Shown: positions 32,362 to 40,453 of the stretch, in pieces
Layout: each line of letters opens with the position of its first letter
Position numbering within the stretch: the first letter of the stretch is position 1
Origin: Actinomadura oligospora ATCC 43269
GTDB lineage: Bacteria; Actinomycetota; Actinomycetes; Streptosporangiales; Streptosporangiaceae
Direction of reading: 5' to 3'
Assembly (NCBI RefSeq): GCF_000518265.1
Contig: NZ_JADG01000008.1
Span: 124,001-188,000, forward strand
Length of the DNA stretch: 64,000 nucleotides
The notes under the pieces: model-generated
The model's input: the letters and a program-made list of their open reading frames with translations, nothing else
What the model was told of the DNA's origin: nothing
The model's database searches: none
Program-made: the position numbers and the translations under genes

Positions 32362-33561
32362 ATGCAGGCTCTAGTTTCGCATGCCCATTCGCGGGCGGCG
32401 AGTGAGGTGCTTCGCCACGGGTTCACCGTGGACGACCTGGAGCGGTACGCGCGGGCCGGGATGAAGGCCGACGCCAGCGGTTGCGGACTGGACCCCGATG
32501 ACCGCTGGGAAGCAGCCTGGTTCGCGGTGGTGGAGCGGCTGTATGACCCCGCCGCGGAACCGCCAGCGGCGAAGGACCTGATCTATGCGGCGCGGCAGGG
32601 CTTGTGGGCACTGTCGAGCGCGAACCTGCACACCCACGGCGTCCCGTCGTCGGGCCGGGCGGACGGTGAGAAGTCGCTGCGTCCCCAGTTCGCCCGCTAT
32701 TGGCTGGGCAGCCAGGTCAAGCAGACTGAGGCCCCGTTTGTGGCCGCAATCACCGACCGGATCGCGTTGGCGCAGGTACTTGCGAAGCTGCCGCTGGCGC
32801 AGCGCGAAGCCGTGCTGGCACTTGCGCTGTATCAGGACCGGAGCAAGGCCGCAGGCGCGCTCGGACTGACCTACAGCGCGTTCAGCAGCCGGATCGACAA
32901 TGCGCGGCGGGCAGTGCTGGAACTGTGGCACCAGCACGAGACCCCGCACGGGTTGCGCAGGGACCAGCGCAGCAACGGGTTCGGGCTCCGGCCCCGGGTG
33001 GCGGCGGTACTGACTGCCGAGCAGGTCCCCCAGGTCGTATTGCCCGATGCCCGCGCGGTGTTCGCTCGGCTGGGGGCCGAGCGGCTGCACTCCAAGAAGC
33101 TCTTGGCCGAGCTGGCTTCCGCCCGCCCGCAGATCTATGGGGCGTGGGACGCCTACGACATGGCGCAGGCACTGCGCCTGTGCGACGTTCCCCCATCCAG
33201 ACAGTTCACCCTCGATGGGCAGTACCGACAGGGCTACGAGCGCTGCGGCTTGGACGAGGCGCACCCTGAGGTGGCTGCCGAACCGGACGCCTGCGACATC
33301 ATCTTGGCCGCCTGGTTGGACCAGACGCGGCACGCAGCCGCACGACGAGAGCTGCCCGCGAAGCATCCGCGGCTACGTATGCGGGAGTTGGTCTCCCAGG
33401 CCGGTCCCGAGGGCATCACGTCCGGAGCGTTGGCGGACCAGCTCACCAGCCACCGCGCGACCGTGAGGCGGTGGCTGCGCGAGGACGTGCAGGCCGGGCT
33501 ACTGACCAAGAGCGCCCATGGCCGCTACTCGGCGCCCGCCGCCGCTGCGGAGGTGGCCTGA
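32362..33561 (+). CDS. Element-encoded regulator: sigma-like HTH plus C-terminal winged helix
   Basis: A 399-residue protein. The N-terminal third (DLERYARAGMKADASGCGLDPDDRWEAAWFAVVERLY) resembles a sigma-70 region 2-type helical unit; PLAQREAVLALALYQDRSKAAGALGLTYSAFSSRIDNARRAVLEL is a sigma region 4-like HTH near the middle; the end has a wHTH (ITSGALADQLTSHRATVRRWLREDVQAGLLTKS). It is probably the element's activator, in the position occupied by Pra in pSAM2, but sequence identity to Pra is not seen. ATG 32362 has GGAAAGGA. Preceded by two hairpins and an operator-like palindrome. Confidence 0.72.
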   Translation: MQALVSHAHSRAASEVLRHGFTVDDLERYARAGMKADASGCGLDPDDRWEAAWFAVVERLYDPAAEPPAAKDLIYAARQGLWALSSANLHTHGVPSSGRADGEKSLRPQFARYWLGSQVKQTEAPFVAAITDRIALAQVLAKLPLAQREAVLALALYQDRSKAAGALGLTYSAFSSRIDNARRAVLELWHQHETPHGLRRDQRSNGFGLRPRVAAVLTAEQVPQVVLPDARAVFARLGAERLHSKKLLAELASARPQIYGAWDAYDMAQALRLCDVPPSRQFTLDGQYRQGYERCGLDEAHPEVAAEPDACDIILAAWLDQTRHAAARRELPAKHPRLRMRELVSQAGPEGITSGALADQLTSHRATVRRWLREDVQAGLLTKSAHGRYSAPAAAAEVA

Positions 33562-33767
33562 GACGCCAGGCCACGTGTCCTCTGCCGCGCTCATGCGAGG
33601 CGAAGAGCGGCGCTCGTCACCGCGTCCTCTGTCGCGCTCCTCAGGGTGCTCTTCAGACCGCTCTTCATGCGACCCGATCTCGACTCTGCCCGTGTTCACG
33701 ACGAGCCCGGCGCACTACCGACCAAAGCACTGCGCCGGGCTCAACCCCTCACAGAAGGAGCTCACCC

Positions 33768-34007
33768 ATGATGACGGTCCGCGCTCTCGACAAGGCCCCG
33801 AACCTGACCAAACAGCTCTACAAGATCTCCGAGGTCATGGAGATCCTTTCCATGTCCCGCACGGTGGTCTACGAGCGGATGGCCTCCGGTCGCCTGCGCT
33901 ACGTCATGGACGGCACCGTCCGGCGTGTCCCGGCCGCCGCCATCACCGAGTACGTCGCTCGGTTGGAAGCCGCAGCCGCCGCACAGACCGCAGAAGGAGC
34001 GATCTGA
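33768..34007 (+). CDS. xis: Excisionase-like MerR-type HTH protein
   Basis: A 79-residue Xis/HTH_17 protein: LYKISEVMEILSMSRTVVYERMASGRLRYVMDGTVRRVPAAAITEYVARLE, with the helix-turn-helix and wing of small excisionases. AGAAGGAG precedes ATG 33768. It directs excision by the integrase. Just upstream (33577-33592 and 33624-33639) is a 16-bp direct repeat at 15 of 16 identity, possibly promoter- or Xis-related. Confidence 0.85.
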   Translation: MMTVRALDKAPNLTKQLYKISEVMEILSMSRTVVYERMASGRLRYVMDGTVRRVPAAAITEYVARLEAAAAAQTAEGAI

Positions 34008-34008
34008 G

Positions 34009-34422
34009 GTGGCAGGGCACCGTCGTGCGTCGGGCAAGCCGACGCGGCAAGCGCTCAAAGCGGCCCGCCGTCGAGAGCACTACTGGGGACGGCTGGCGAA
34101 TGCGACCACCAGTCCGGACCGGATCGCTGCGACCGCCGACTTCGTGCGTGCGACGTTCGGCAAGTCCGCCGATGCGACCGCGGTCGCGGGTGTGGTCGCG
34201 GAGCTGCTCCAGGCGGGAGACCGCGCGTGGGTGGCACGTCACCGCGCCCAGGTTCGGACCGAGCTGGACGCGACAGGCGACGCCAGCCGTCGGCTCACGG
34301 TCGCGGTCGACTACCTCCGGGCTGCGCTGGGTTCGGATCCGTCCGGAGCGGCCGTCGAGATCGCCGAACACGCCATCCGGCGGCTGTGGGACGCCGCCGA
34401 CGAACACAACAAGGCCCCGTGA
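34009..34422 (+). CDS. Hypothetical helical protein of the element
   Basis: A 137-residue, Ala/Arg-rich, probably all-helical product. GTG 34009 begins one base after the xis stop and uses the upstream AGAAGGAG, so it is co-translated. No family or catalytic motif recognised; its N-terminal basic patch (RRASGKPTRQALKAARRREH) could bind nucleic acid. Confidence 0.6.
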   Translation: MAGHRRASGKPTRQALKAARRREHYWGRLANATTSPDRIAATADFVRATFGKSADATAVAGVVAELLQAGDRAWVARHRAQVRTELDATGDASRRLTVAVDYLRAALGSDPSGAAVEIAEHAIRRLWDAADEHNKAP

Positions 34423-34642
34423 TGCCCGCGTGTGCGCCGCCCGATCGGCTGGGGCGGGGAGGCCGGAACCACACTGTGCATCGCAGAGTGCGATCCGCGT
34501 CCTCGGCAAGCCACACAGCGGCTCCAACGCGGGCGTACACGCGTGCGCGCGCGCACGCCCACGCGAGACCGCACACCTCCACCGCACAGTTCCGGCCCGC
34601 GTTCGTGGCACCGGTTCGGTCCTCCCGTTCGAAGGGACATGC

Positions 34643-36091
34643 ATGAGTGACCACACCCCGCCCCGGGCCCCTGGCATCGAGCCGTGCGAGGACGGGACCG
34701 GTCCCGGGACCCGGCGCTTGCGACCGGTCCCCGAGGCCGCAAGCCATCCCAGCGGGTCGGCCAGCGGGACCGGTCCGGACCTCCGCCCGTTGGGGGGAGG
34801 GGATGCATCCCCCACCCCGGGCGGACCGGTTCCCGGACCTGACCGGGAGGGCCCGGCCGAGAGCGAGGGCGCCGACGGGCTGGAGGGCTCTCGGCTGCTG
34901 CTCACTCCCGCGTCCAAGGTGCGGATGCGGGCCGTTCAGTGGCTGTGGAGCGACCGGATCCCCGGGGGCGCGATCTCGGTGCTGCCGGGCCGGGAGGGCA
35001 TCGGGAAGTCGCTGCTGCTGGCGTGGCTGACCGCGCGGATCACGCGCGGGGAGCTGCCCGGCCTGCACTACGGGACCCCGCGCCCGGTCATCTACGCCGC
35101 CACCGAGGACTCCTGGTCCTACACGATCGCGCCGCGCCTGTTCGCGGCCGGTGCGGACCTGGACCTGGTGTTCCGGGTCGACGTCGAGCGCGACGGAACG
35201 GTCGATCAGCTCACCCTGCCGCGCGACACCTCCGCCCTGGTCACCGAGATCTCCCGGCTGGGGGTGGCGCTGCTGGCCGCCGACCCTTTGCTGTCGCTGA
35301 TCCATTCGCGGATCGACACCCACCGAGACCGGGAGCTGCGGACCGCGCTGGAACCGCTCGCGCGGCTGGCCGACGTCACCGGGTGCGCGGTGGTCGGGCT
35401 GGCGCACTTCAACAAGTCCGGGAGCGGCGACGCGCTGAACCTGATCACCGGCTCGCGGGCGTTCTCGGCCGTGGCCCGGGCCGTCCTGGCGGTCGCGCGC
35501 GACCCCGACGCCGACGACGGCTCGTGCGTGCTGTCGCAGGCCAAGAGCAACCTGGGACGGCTGGACGTGGCGAACCTGCGCTACCGGATCAACTCCGCCA
35601 CCGTCCCCACCAGCGACGGCGACGCGTCGGTCGGTGTGCTGGAGTTCACCGGCGAGTCCGAGCGAGGCGTATCCGACATCCTGGCGGACGCGGCCGGAGA
35701 CCCCGCCGACCACTCCGAACGCCGCGAGGCCGCCGACTGGCTCCGCGACTACCTGACCAGCAAGGGCGGCGAAGACGCCTTCCCCGACCTGCTCAAGGCG
35801 GCCCGCGCCGAAGGCATCAGCGAACGGACCCTGCGCAGAGCGCGGTCCCGGGCGGGGGTGGTGACCGAGCGATCCGGGTTCCCCGCCAAGACCGTTTGGC
35901 GTCTTTCGGTCGATCACGCTCCGTCGACCGCGTTCCCAGTGCGGCCACAGTCCGGCCAGTCCGGCCAACCCCCGGGCCCTGGCCGCACTGGCCGCACTGT
36001 GGCCGGACTGGCCGACCCCGACCACGAACCGTCACCACACCCCGCGAACCAAACCCAGCATTCGGACACCCCCGAAGGAGTCTCGTCATGA
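34643..36091 (+). CDS. RepA-like AAA_25 helicase/primase-associated ATPase
   Basis: A 482-residue protein. About 85 disordered residues (Pro/Gly-rich) come first, then a RecA-fold ATPase of the RepA/AAA_25 type: Walker A GREGIGKS (116-123), VIYAATEDSW, Walker B-like GVALLAADPLLSLI, and GLAHFNKSGSGDALNLITGSRAF, the DnaB/RepA-type H-loop. It probably unwinds the element's origin for replication after excision. ATG 34643 is preceded by GAAGG. The stop overlaps the next start as ATGA. The C-terminal tail is disordered, Gln/Pro-rich (RPQSGQSGQPPGPGRTGRT). Confidence 0.88.
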   Translation: MSDHTPPRAPGIEPCEDGTGPGTRRLRPVPEAASHPSGSASGTGPDLRPLGGGDASPTPGGPVPGPDREGPAESEGADGLEGSRLLLTPASKVRMRAVQWLWSDRIPGGAISVLPGREGIGKSLLLAWLTARITRGELPGLHYGTPRPVIYAATEDSWSYTIAPRLFAAGADLDLVFRVDVERDGTVDQLTLPRDTSALVTEISRLGVALLAADPLLSLIHSRIDTHRDRELRTALEPLARLADVTGCAVVGLAHFNKSGSGDALNLITGSRAFSAVARAVLAVARDPDADDGSCVLSQAKSNLGRLDVANLRYRINSATVPTSDGDASVGVLEFTGESERGVSDILADAAGDPADHSERREAADWLRDYLTSKGGEDAFPDLLKAARAEGISERTLRRARSRAGVVTERSGFPAKTVWRLSVDHAPSTAFPVRPQSGQSGQPPGPGRTGRTVAGLADPDHEPSPHPANQTQHSDTPEGVSS

Positions 36092-36516
36092 CCGTCCCGT
36101 CCCCGGCGCGCGTGGCGCTGAACGACCAGATCGACGCCGCCATCGGCGACGCCACCCACCAGGTCGACCAGATGCAGCTCCTCAGCAGCGGCAGCTCGGT
36201 CAGCGAGGACCCGTGGCTGAACGACCAGATCGCTGCGCTGCGCCGCGCGGTCGAGACCGGGACGGTGCGCTGCTGCGAGCACCTGGCCACCGGCCCCGCC
36301 GTGGCCTACGCGGCGCTGTGGCGGCCCGGCGCCCTGGCCTGCCCGCAGTGCCTGGACACCCTGGAACCCGACCCCGGCGAAGACCACATCTGCGACCGGT
36401 GCAACCGGCACACCCCCGAGATCGACACGGCCGTCATCCGCCTCGGCTTCGTCCTGGTCACCTTCGGAGCCTGCCCGCCCTGCGCCCGCGCCCTCGGCGC
36501 ACCCGAGATCGCTTGA
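36088..36516 (+). CDS. Zinc-ribbon-like hypothetical protein
   Basis: A 142-residue protein with three CxxC pairs in order: CPQC, CDRC and CPPC, and an earlier CC-x-H, consistent with two structural zinc sites. ATG 36088 overlaps the helicase stop (ATGA). The integrase start follows two bases after its own stop. Probably helps Int or RepA; function unknown. Confidence 0.75.
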   Translation: MTVPSPARVALNDQIDAAIGDATHQVDQMQLLSSGSSVSEDPWLNDQIAALRRAVETGTVRCCEHLATGPAVAYAALWRPGALACPQCLDTLEPDPGEDHICDRCNRHTPEIDTAVIRLGFVLVTFGACPPCARALGAPEIA

Positions 36517-36518
36517 TC

Positions 36519-37904
36519 ATGGCGCGGAATGAACCGGCAAAGCGGAAGCCCAACGGTCGCTCCTCCATCTTCTTCAGCGAGGCCGACGGCAAATGGCACG
36601 GCTGGGTGACGATGGGCGTCAAGAGCGACGGGTCACCCGACCGACGCCACCGGATCGGGAAAGACGAAGCCGAGGTCACCGAGAAGGTCCGCGTGCTCGA
36701 GCGGCAGCGCGACGCGGGCAAGACCCGCAAGCCTGGGAAGGCCCCCACGGTTACCGAGTGGATGACCACCTACCTGGAGACGATCTGTCCGCTGCTGGTG
36801 GCCTCAGGGAAGCTCGCGCCCCGCACTCTGGACGACTATCGCAGCAAGGCGCGGCTGTGGATCGTCCCGCTGCTCGGCATGCACCGGCTTGACCGGCTCC
36901 TGCCCGAGCACATGGAGGCCGCCTACGCGCAGATGTACGCCGCCGGCCTCTCGTCCAGCACGGTCCTGAAGATTCATCGGATCCTTTCGCGGGCACTGAA
37001 AATCGCCGTCCGGCGGGAGCTCCTGGGGCGCAACGTGGCGACCCTGATCGACTCGCCGGAGCCCGCCGACTTCGAGCCCAAGCCGTTCGCCCTGGAGGAC
37101 GCCCGTCGCATCCTGAAGGCCGCTGAGGGAAGGCGGAACAGCGCGCGGTGGTCGGTCGCGCTCGCCCTCGGCCTCCGCCAGGGCGAGGTGATCGGCCTCC
37201 GCTGGGAGTATGTGGACCTGGAGACCGGCGAGATCCGACCGTGGTTCCAGCTGAACAAGGCCGCATGGCGGCACGGCTGTTCCGACCCGCACGCGTGCGG
37301 CGAGCAGTGGCACAAGCCGCGGTGCCGCAAGAACTGCCGAGTCCATCGGCACGAGCCTGGCTGTCCGAAGGACTGCGCAAGGAGCGGGCACCGCTGCCCC
37401 AAACGGCCGTGCCCGAAGGACTGCACCGGTCACGCCCACCGCTGCCCACAGCGCCAGGGCGGCGAGGCCGTGTTCCGCCGCCGAAAGGGCAAGCGCAAGC
37501 CGATCCTCATCTGCCCGCCCGAGCTGCTTCCGCAGCTGCGCGAGCACCGCGACCGCCAGCGAGCCGAGCGCGCTCGGATGGGCGACGCCTGGGAGGAATG
37601 GGGGCTGATCTTCTGCCAGCCGAACGGACGGCCCCTGGACCGCACCGAGGACTGGAAGGCGTGGAAGGCGCTCCTGCAGCGCGCGGGCGTCCATGACGGT
37701 CGACTGCACGACGCACGGCACACCGCAGGGTCGCTGCTGGCCGCGCAGAACGTCCACATCCGAGTGATCCAGGACATCCTTGGGCACGCCCGAGTGACCA
37801 CCACCCAGCGTTACGTCACGCCGCCCCAGGAACTCGTCCAGGACGCCGGACAGCGGATGGGTGGAGCCCTCTGGGGTACCCCCGAGAAGCCCAACCGCAA
37901 CTAG
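36519..37904 (+). CDS. int: Tyrosine site-specific integrase with Cys/His-rich insertion
   Basis: A 461-residue phage-type integrase. Core catalytic residues Arg220 (ALGLRQGEVIGLRW), His397/Arg400 (HDARH), His423 (LGHARV) and Tyr432 (TTTQRYV) are present. Between the first Arg and the HxxR lies a 55-residue insertion (about 254-309) with eleven Cys and nine His arranged as CRKNC, CPKDC, CPKRPCPKDC; this is seen in other actinomycete integrases and probably binds zinc. It integrates the element at tRNA-Ser; gene order places it next to the crossover. Confidence 0.96.
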   Translation: MARNEPAKRKPNGRSSIFFSEADGKWHGWVTMGVKSDGSPDRRHRIGKDEAEVTEKVRVLERQRDAGKTRKPGKAPTVTEWMTTYLETICPLLVASGKLAPRTLDDYRSKARLWIVPLLGMHRLDRLLPEHMEAAYAQMYAAGLSSSTVLKIHRILSRALKIAVRRELLGRNVATLIDSPEPADFEPKPFALEDARRILKAAEGRRNSARWSVALALGLRQGEVIGLRWEYVDLETGEIRPWFQLNKAAWRHGCSDPHACGEQWHKPRCRKNCRVHRHEPGCPKDCARSGHRCPKRPCPKDCTGHAHRCPQRQGGEAVFRRRKGKRKPILICPPELLPQLREHRDRQRAERARMGDAWEEWGLIFCQPNGRPLDRTEDWKAWKALLQRAGVHDGRLHDARHTAGSLLAAQNVHIRVIQDILGHARVTTTQRYVTPPQELVQDAGQRMGGALWGTPEKPNRN

Positions 37905-37928
37905 AACTGCAACTCGGCCCCGGAAAAC

Positions 37929-37968
37929 GATCAGCGGGGCTGCGCCGTGTGGCGCAACCCCGCTGATC
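37929..37968 (+). terminator. Strong terminator after the integrase gene
   Basis: GATCAGCGGGG (37929-37939) pairs perfectly with CCCCGCTGATC (37958-37968), and the inner TGCGCC with GGCGCA closes a GTGT loop. It overlaps the first bases of the right attachment repeat and may also terminate tRNA-Ser transcripts from the other side. Confidence 0.8.
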
Positions 37969-38030
37969 AGAGGCGGAGGATCGGGGATTTGAACCCCGGA
38001 TGGGCGGTAAACCCAAACCGCATTAGCAGT
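37967..38030 (-). repeat. Right attachment-site copy (within intact tRNA-Ser)
   Basis: Perfect 64-bp match to 30499-30562. The 3' part of the tRNA is inside it, so the tRNA is kept functional after integration. Confidence 0.93.
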
Positions 38031-38063
38031 GCGGCGCCATAGACCGGACTAGGCGAATCCTCC
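37974..38063 (-). tRNA. tRNA-Ser(GCT), integration target
   Basis: A 90-nt serine tRNA on the minus strand. Acceptor GGAGGAT pairs with ATCCTCC, discriminator G; anticodon stem CCGCA/TGCGG with loop CTGCTAA gives anticodon GCT; long variable arm (class II) and T-arm CGGGG-TTCAAAT-CCCCG. CCA is not encoded. It remains intact because the element supplies the same 3' sequence. Confidence 0.97.
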
Positions 38064-38158
38064 AGATGAGCCCTTCAGGCTCAGCACAGGCTACCGGTCG
38101 GCGGGCCAACCGGCAAAGCCGATACGAGGATAGCCTCTTCCGGTCGTTCACGTCGCCG

Positions 38159-38587
38159 TCAGCCGGTGTAGCCGCAGGCCCGGCCGAGGTCCGCCGCGTC
38201 CTGGATGAAGTTCCGGCTGCCGCTCATGTCCGGGGTCCGGGTGCTGCCCGACCCGATGTTCCCGAGCACCGTGGCCAGCGACTCCAGGTCGCTCGCGACC
38301 TTGTCCGAGGACGACTCGACGTCCCCGCCCGCCTTGGCGCCCTCACTCCGGATCTTGCTGGCGGTGCTCCGGTACAGCCGGGCGTTGGCCGCCGAGCTGG
38401 ACCGCAGGTTGGTGGTGTCCGGCTGGCTGATCTTGCTCTTGATCGAGGACAGCTCCGACTGGATGTTGTTGCACGCGGTCTTCTTCTTCCCGCCGGCGAC
38501 ACTGTCGAGCGGCCCGCAGGCGGCGGACGCGAGCAGGGCCCCGCCCAGGGCGACGGTCCCGATCAGCCGGGTGGCGGTCATACGCAT
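38159..38587 (-). CDS. Putative lipoprotein
   Basis: A 142-residue exported protein. Signal region ATRLIGTVALGGALLASAAC ends in an SAAC sequence that is an imperfect lipobox, the Cys being the likely lipid attachment site. The mature part is helical and Ser/Ala/Asp-rich with three more Cys. ATG 38587 has AAGGAG at ten bases. No family recognised; possibly envelope-localised. Confidence 0.72.
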   Translation of the reverse strand: MRMTATRLIGTVALGGALLASAACGPLDSVAGGKKKTACNNIQSELSSIKSKISQPDTTNLRSSSAANARLYRSTASKIRSEGAKAGGDVESSSDKVASDLESLATVLGNIGSGSTRTPDMSGSRNFIQDAADLGRACGYTG

Positions 38588-38839
38588 CTGAATGATTCTC
38601 CTTGGTTGGGGGGAGCAGGAGTCCTGGACGAGTCTGGCCTGTCCGTCCGACATCCGACTCGGTCCCCCTTTGGCGCACATCGCCCCCGTTCGGTTCCCCG
38701 CACATCCCGGCGCGACCACATCCCCCGGTGCCCTACACTGGTGCATGTCGCAAGGACGGAACCCGCCCACTCCGGCCCCATGGTCCGAAGCTGGTAGACT
38801 CCCCACGGCGACAACGCAACAGGCCAAAACCTGAAGCGA

Positions 38840-38912
38840 GCACCCGTAGCTCAACGGATAGAGCATCTGACTACGGATCAGAAGGTTAGGGGTTCGAATC
38901 CCTTCGGGTGCG
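38840..38912 (+). tRNA. tRNA-Arg(ACG)
   Basis: A 73-nt tRNA. Acceptor GCACCCG/CGGGTGC, anticodon stem TCTGA/TCAGA with loop CTACGGA (anticodon ACG), T-loop TTCGAAT, discriminator G. It decodes CGU and, after A-to-I editing, other CGN codons. Confidence 0.97.
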
Positions 38913-38920
38913 CACATTCC

Positions 38921-38953
38921 AAAGGCCCTTTCCGATTACCGGGAGGGGCCTTT
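38921..38953 (+). terminator. Terminator after tRNA-Arg
   Basis: AAAGGCCC (38921-38928) and GGGCCTTT (38946-38953) pair perfectly and are followed by GTATTTA. It lies eight bases after the tRNA. Confidence 0.8.
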
Positions 38954-39172
38954 GTATTTACCGCGGGAACCACGGCCGGCTAGAGAGGGCCTGAAAAGGG
39001 TCAGGTCGGGGAGTCCTAGCGCCGTTGGCGCGGTCGGAGCGTGTGGCGTGGGTACCGGTCACTGGCCCTGTGCGACCGACTGCACCTTGGCGCTGTCCCG
39101 GTTTCGGCTCGGCTGGAGGGTGATCGCTGGGGCGCTCGGCTTGGAGTTGATGGGGTGGGCGGCCAGGCGAGG

Positions 39173-39526
39173 TCAGCGCGCGAGGGTAACGATCTCGCCC
39201 ACGATCGTGAGTGGGATCGTCAGCGCGAGGTCCCAGGTCTCGTCATCCTGCCCGATCAGCACCGTCGCCTGTTCACCCTCGGCGACCCAGAACACCGGCG
39301 AGTCTCCGCAAGTACCGACCTGAAGTGATTGCCGCTCATCCCAGTTTGCCGAATGGATGTCGCTCAGCCGGGACAGATCCGCAAGTGGTGCCCAGACATG
39401 CAGTTCCCATGTGTCGGCCTGCAGCATCAAAAGCGGCACCGGATCGGCGTCCTTATCCAACGTCACGTCAACCATCCGGGGATGGTCGCATAGTACGAGC
39501 GCCCTGGACAGGACCCTCATATGCAT
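39173..39526 (-). CDS. Hypothetical protein, unrecognised family
   Basis: A 117-residue acidic product with a folded look (ADTWELHVWAPLADLSRLS, VGTCGDSPVFWVAEGEQATVLIGQDDETWDLALTIPL). No signal, TM or catalytic motif seen. Met at 39526 or 39520 may start it; the ribosome binding site is weak. It is isolated between tRNA-Arg and the I36-type inhibitor. Confidence 0.65.
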   Translation of the reverse strand: MHMRVLSRALVLCDHPRMVDVTLDKDADPVPLLMLQADTWELHVWAPLADLSRLSDIHSANWDERQSLQVGTCGDSPVFWVAEGEQATVLIGQDDETWDLALTIPLTIVGEIVTLAR

Positions 39527-39721
39527 CCAGTCGTCAGACGACTGCTGTGGGCCGGAGTGCCCGGTCGCGTGGACGGCGGGCCGATTGCGTGAACGGGCAC
39601 TCCGGACGGTTGGCGGGTGCGGTCAGGTCCGTGGCGCGGTGGCGTGCGTTGCGCGTGACGGACCGTCCTGCCCGTGCGGCTGGTGCAGGGGCTGGACGCT
39701 TGGCGAACGAGGTTGGTCGGG

Positions 39722-40093
39722 TCAGAAGTTGCAGGCCTTCAGGGAGCGGGCTTTGTCGTTGAAGCCCATGGTGCCCAGGTAGTCGACCTCAGCCCCTGGG
39801 GGGATGATGCGGCCTTCTCCCTTGAAGTCCTTGCCGTCGAACAGGCACCAGATTTCCTTGCTGCGGTTCACGACGCTGCTGATGTTCATGTCCAGCCCCT
39901 TCGCGCTCAGGTCGCGGCCGGACGTCTCGGTGTCGAACCCCTCCTTGTCTCCCTTGAAGTTGGCGTCGGTCCAGACACAGAACTCGCGGCTGCAGTTGAC
40001 GGACGTGGGGGCGTGGGCGTGGGCTGTCGGGCCGAGCAGGGCTGTGGCGCCGATGGCGGCCGTGGCGAGTGTGAGGCGGACTGGTGTTCGCAT
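39722..40093 (-). CDS. Secreted peptidase inhibitor family I36-like protein
   Basis: A 123-residue exported protein. Signal peptide LTLATAAIGATALLGPTAHA with an AHA cleavage site; mature domain with four Cys, beginning CSREFCVWTDANFKGDKEGF, and a second repeat WCLFDGKDFKGEGRI typical of beta-gamma-crystallin-like folds in the I36 (SMPI) inhibitors. Probably inhibits extracellular metalloproteases. GGGAGG precedes ATG 40093. Confidence 0.82.
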   Translation of the reverse strand: MRTPVRLTLATAAIGATALLGPTAHAHAPTSVNCSREFCVWTDANFKGDKEGFDTETSGRDLSAKGLDMNISSVVNRSKEIWCLFDGKDFKGEGRIIPPGAEVDYLGTMGFNDKARSLKACNF

Positions 40094-40453
40094 GGGACCT
40101 CCCGTGAGAGTTGGCTTTCTGTCACCGATGTATCGCGAATAGTAGCGATCAAGTTGCTGAGAGTGGTGGCGGCTGGCAGTGGTGGTCGCGACCGGGAAGC
40201 GGGGGTGGGCGGTGGTGGTGAGCGTCGTGGCGACCTTTGTTCGGCGTGCTCGGGTGTGCATTGGTGGCGGCCCTGTCCGGGCTGCGGGTGCTGGCGAGCG
40301 TGGGGGCGTCGGTTGTGTGTGGGTTTCGTCCTTGTTGCGGGGTTCGGTGGTGGGGTGTCCGGGAGTGGCCGGGGTGATCTTGAACTGGGGGTGGTAGGCA
40401 CCCGTCCAAGCAGGCGATTCGCGGGTTGGGACTCGCTCTCGGGCTTGGGGTAG
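40094..40453. other. 360-bp region without a supported gene
   Basis: A GT/GC-skewed stretch upstream of two divergent genes. I see no RNA, hairpin or gene that stands out. It must contain the promoters of both flanking genes. Confidence 0.4.

Larger units (their letters stand above)
30499..38030. mobile_element. tRNA-Ser-integrated element (AICE-like, lacking transfer gene)
   Basis: About 7.5 kb bounded by perfect 64-bp direct repeats (30499-30562 and 37967-38030) that are the 3' part of tRNA-Ser(GCT). The intact tRNA remains at the right end. Contents from right: tyrosine integrase, Zn-ribbon protein, RepA-like AAA helicase, a small unknown, Xis, sigma-like regulator, then a GntR/Nudix pair on the other strand. 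This is the core of an actinomycete integrative element (pSAM2 type). No TraB/FtsK-type translocase or relaxase is present, so transfer would need help in trans. Confidence 0.92.
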
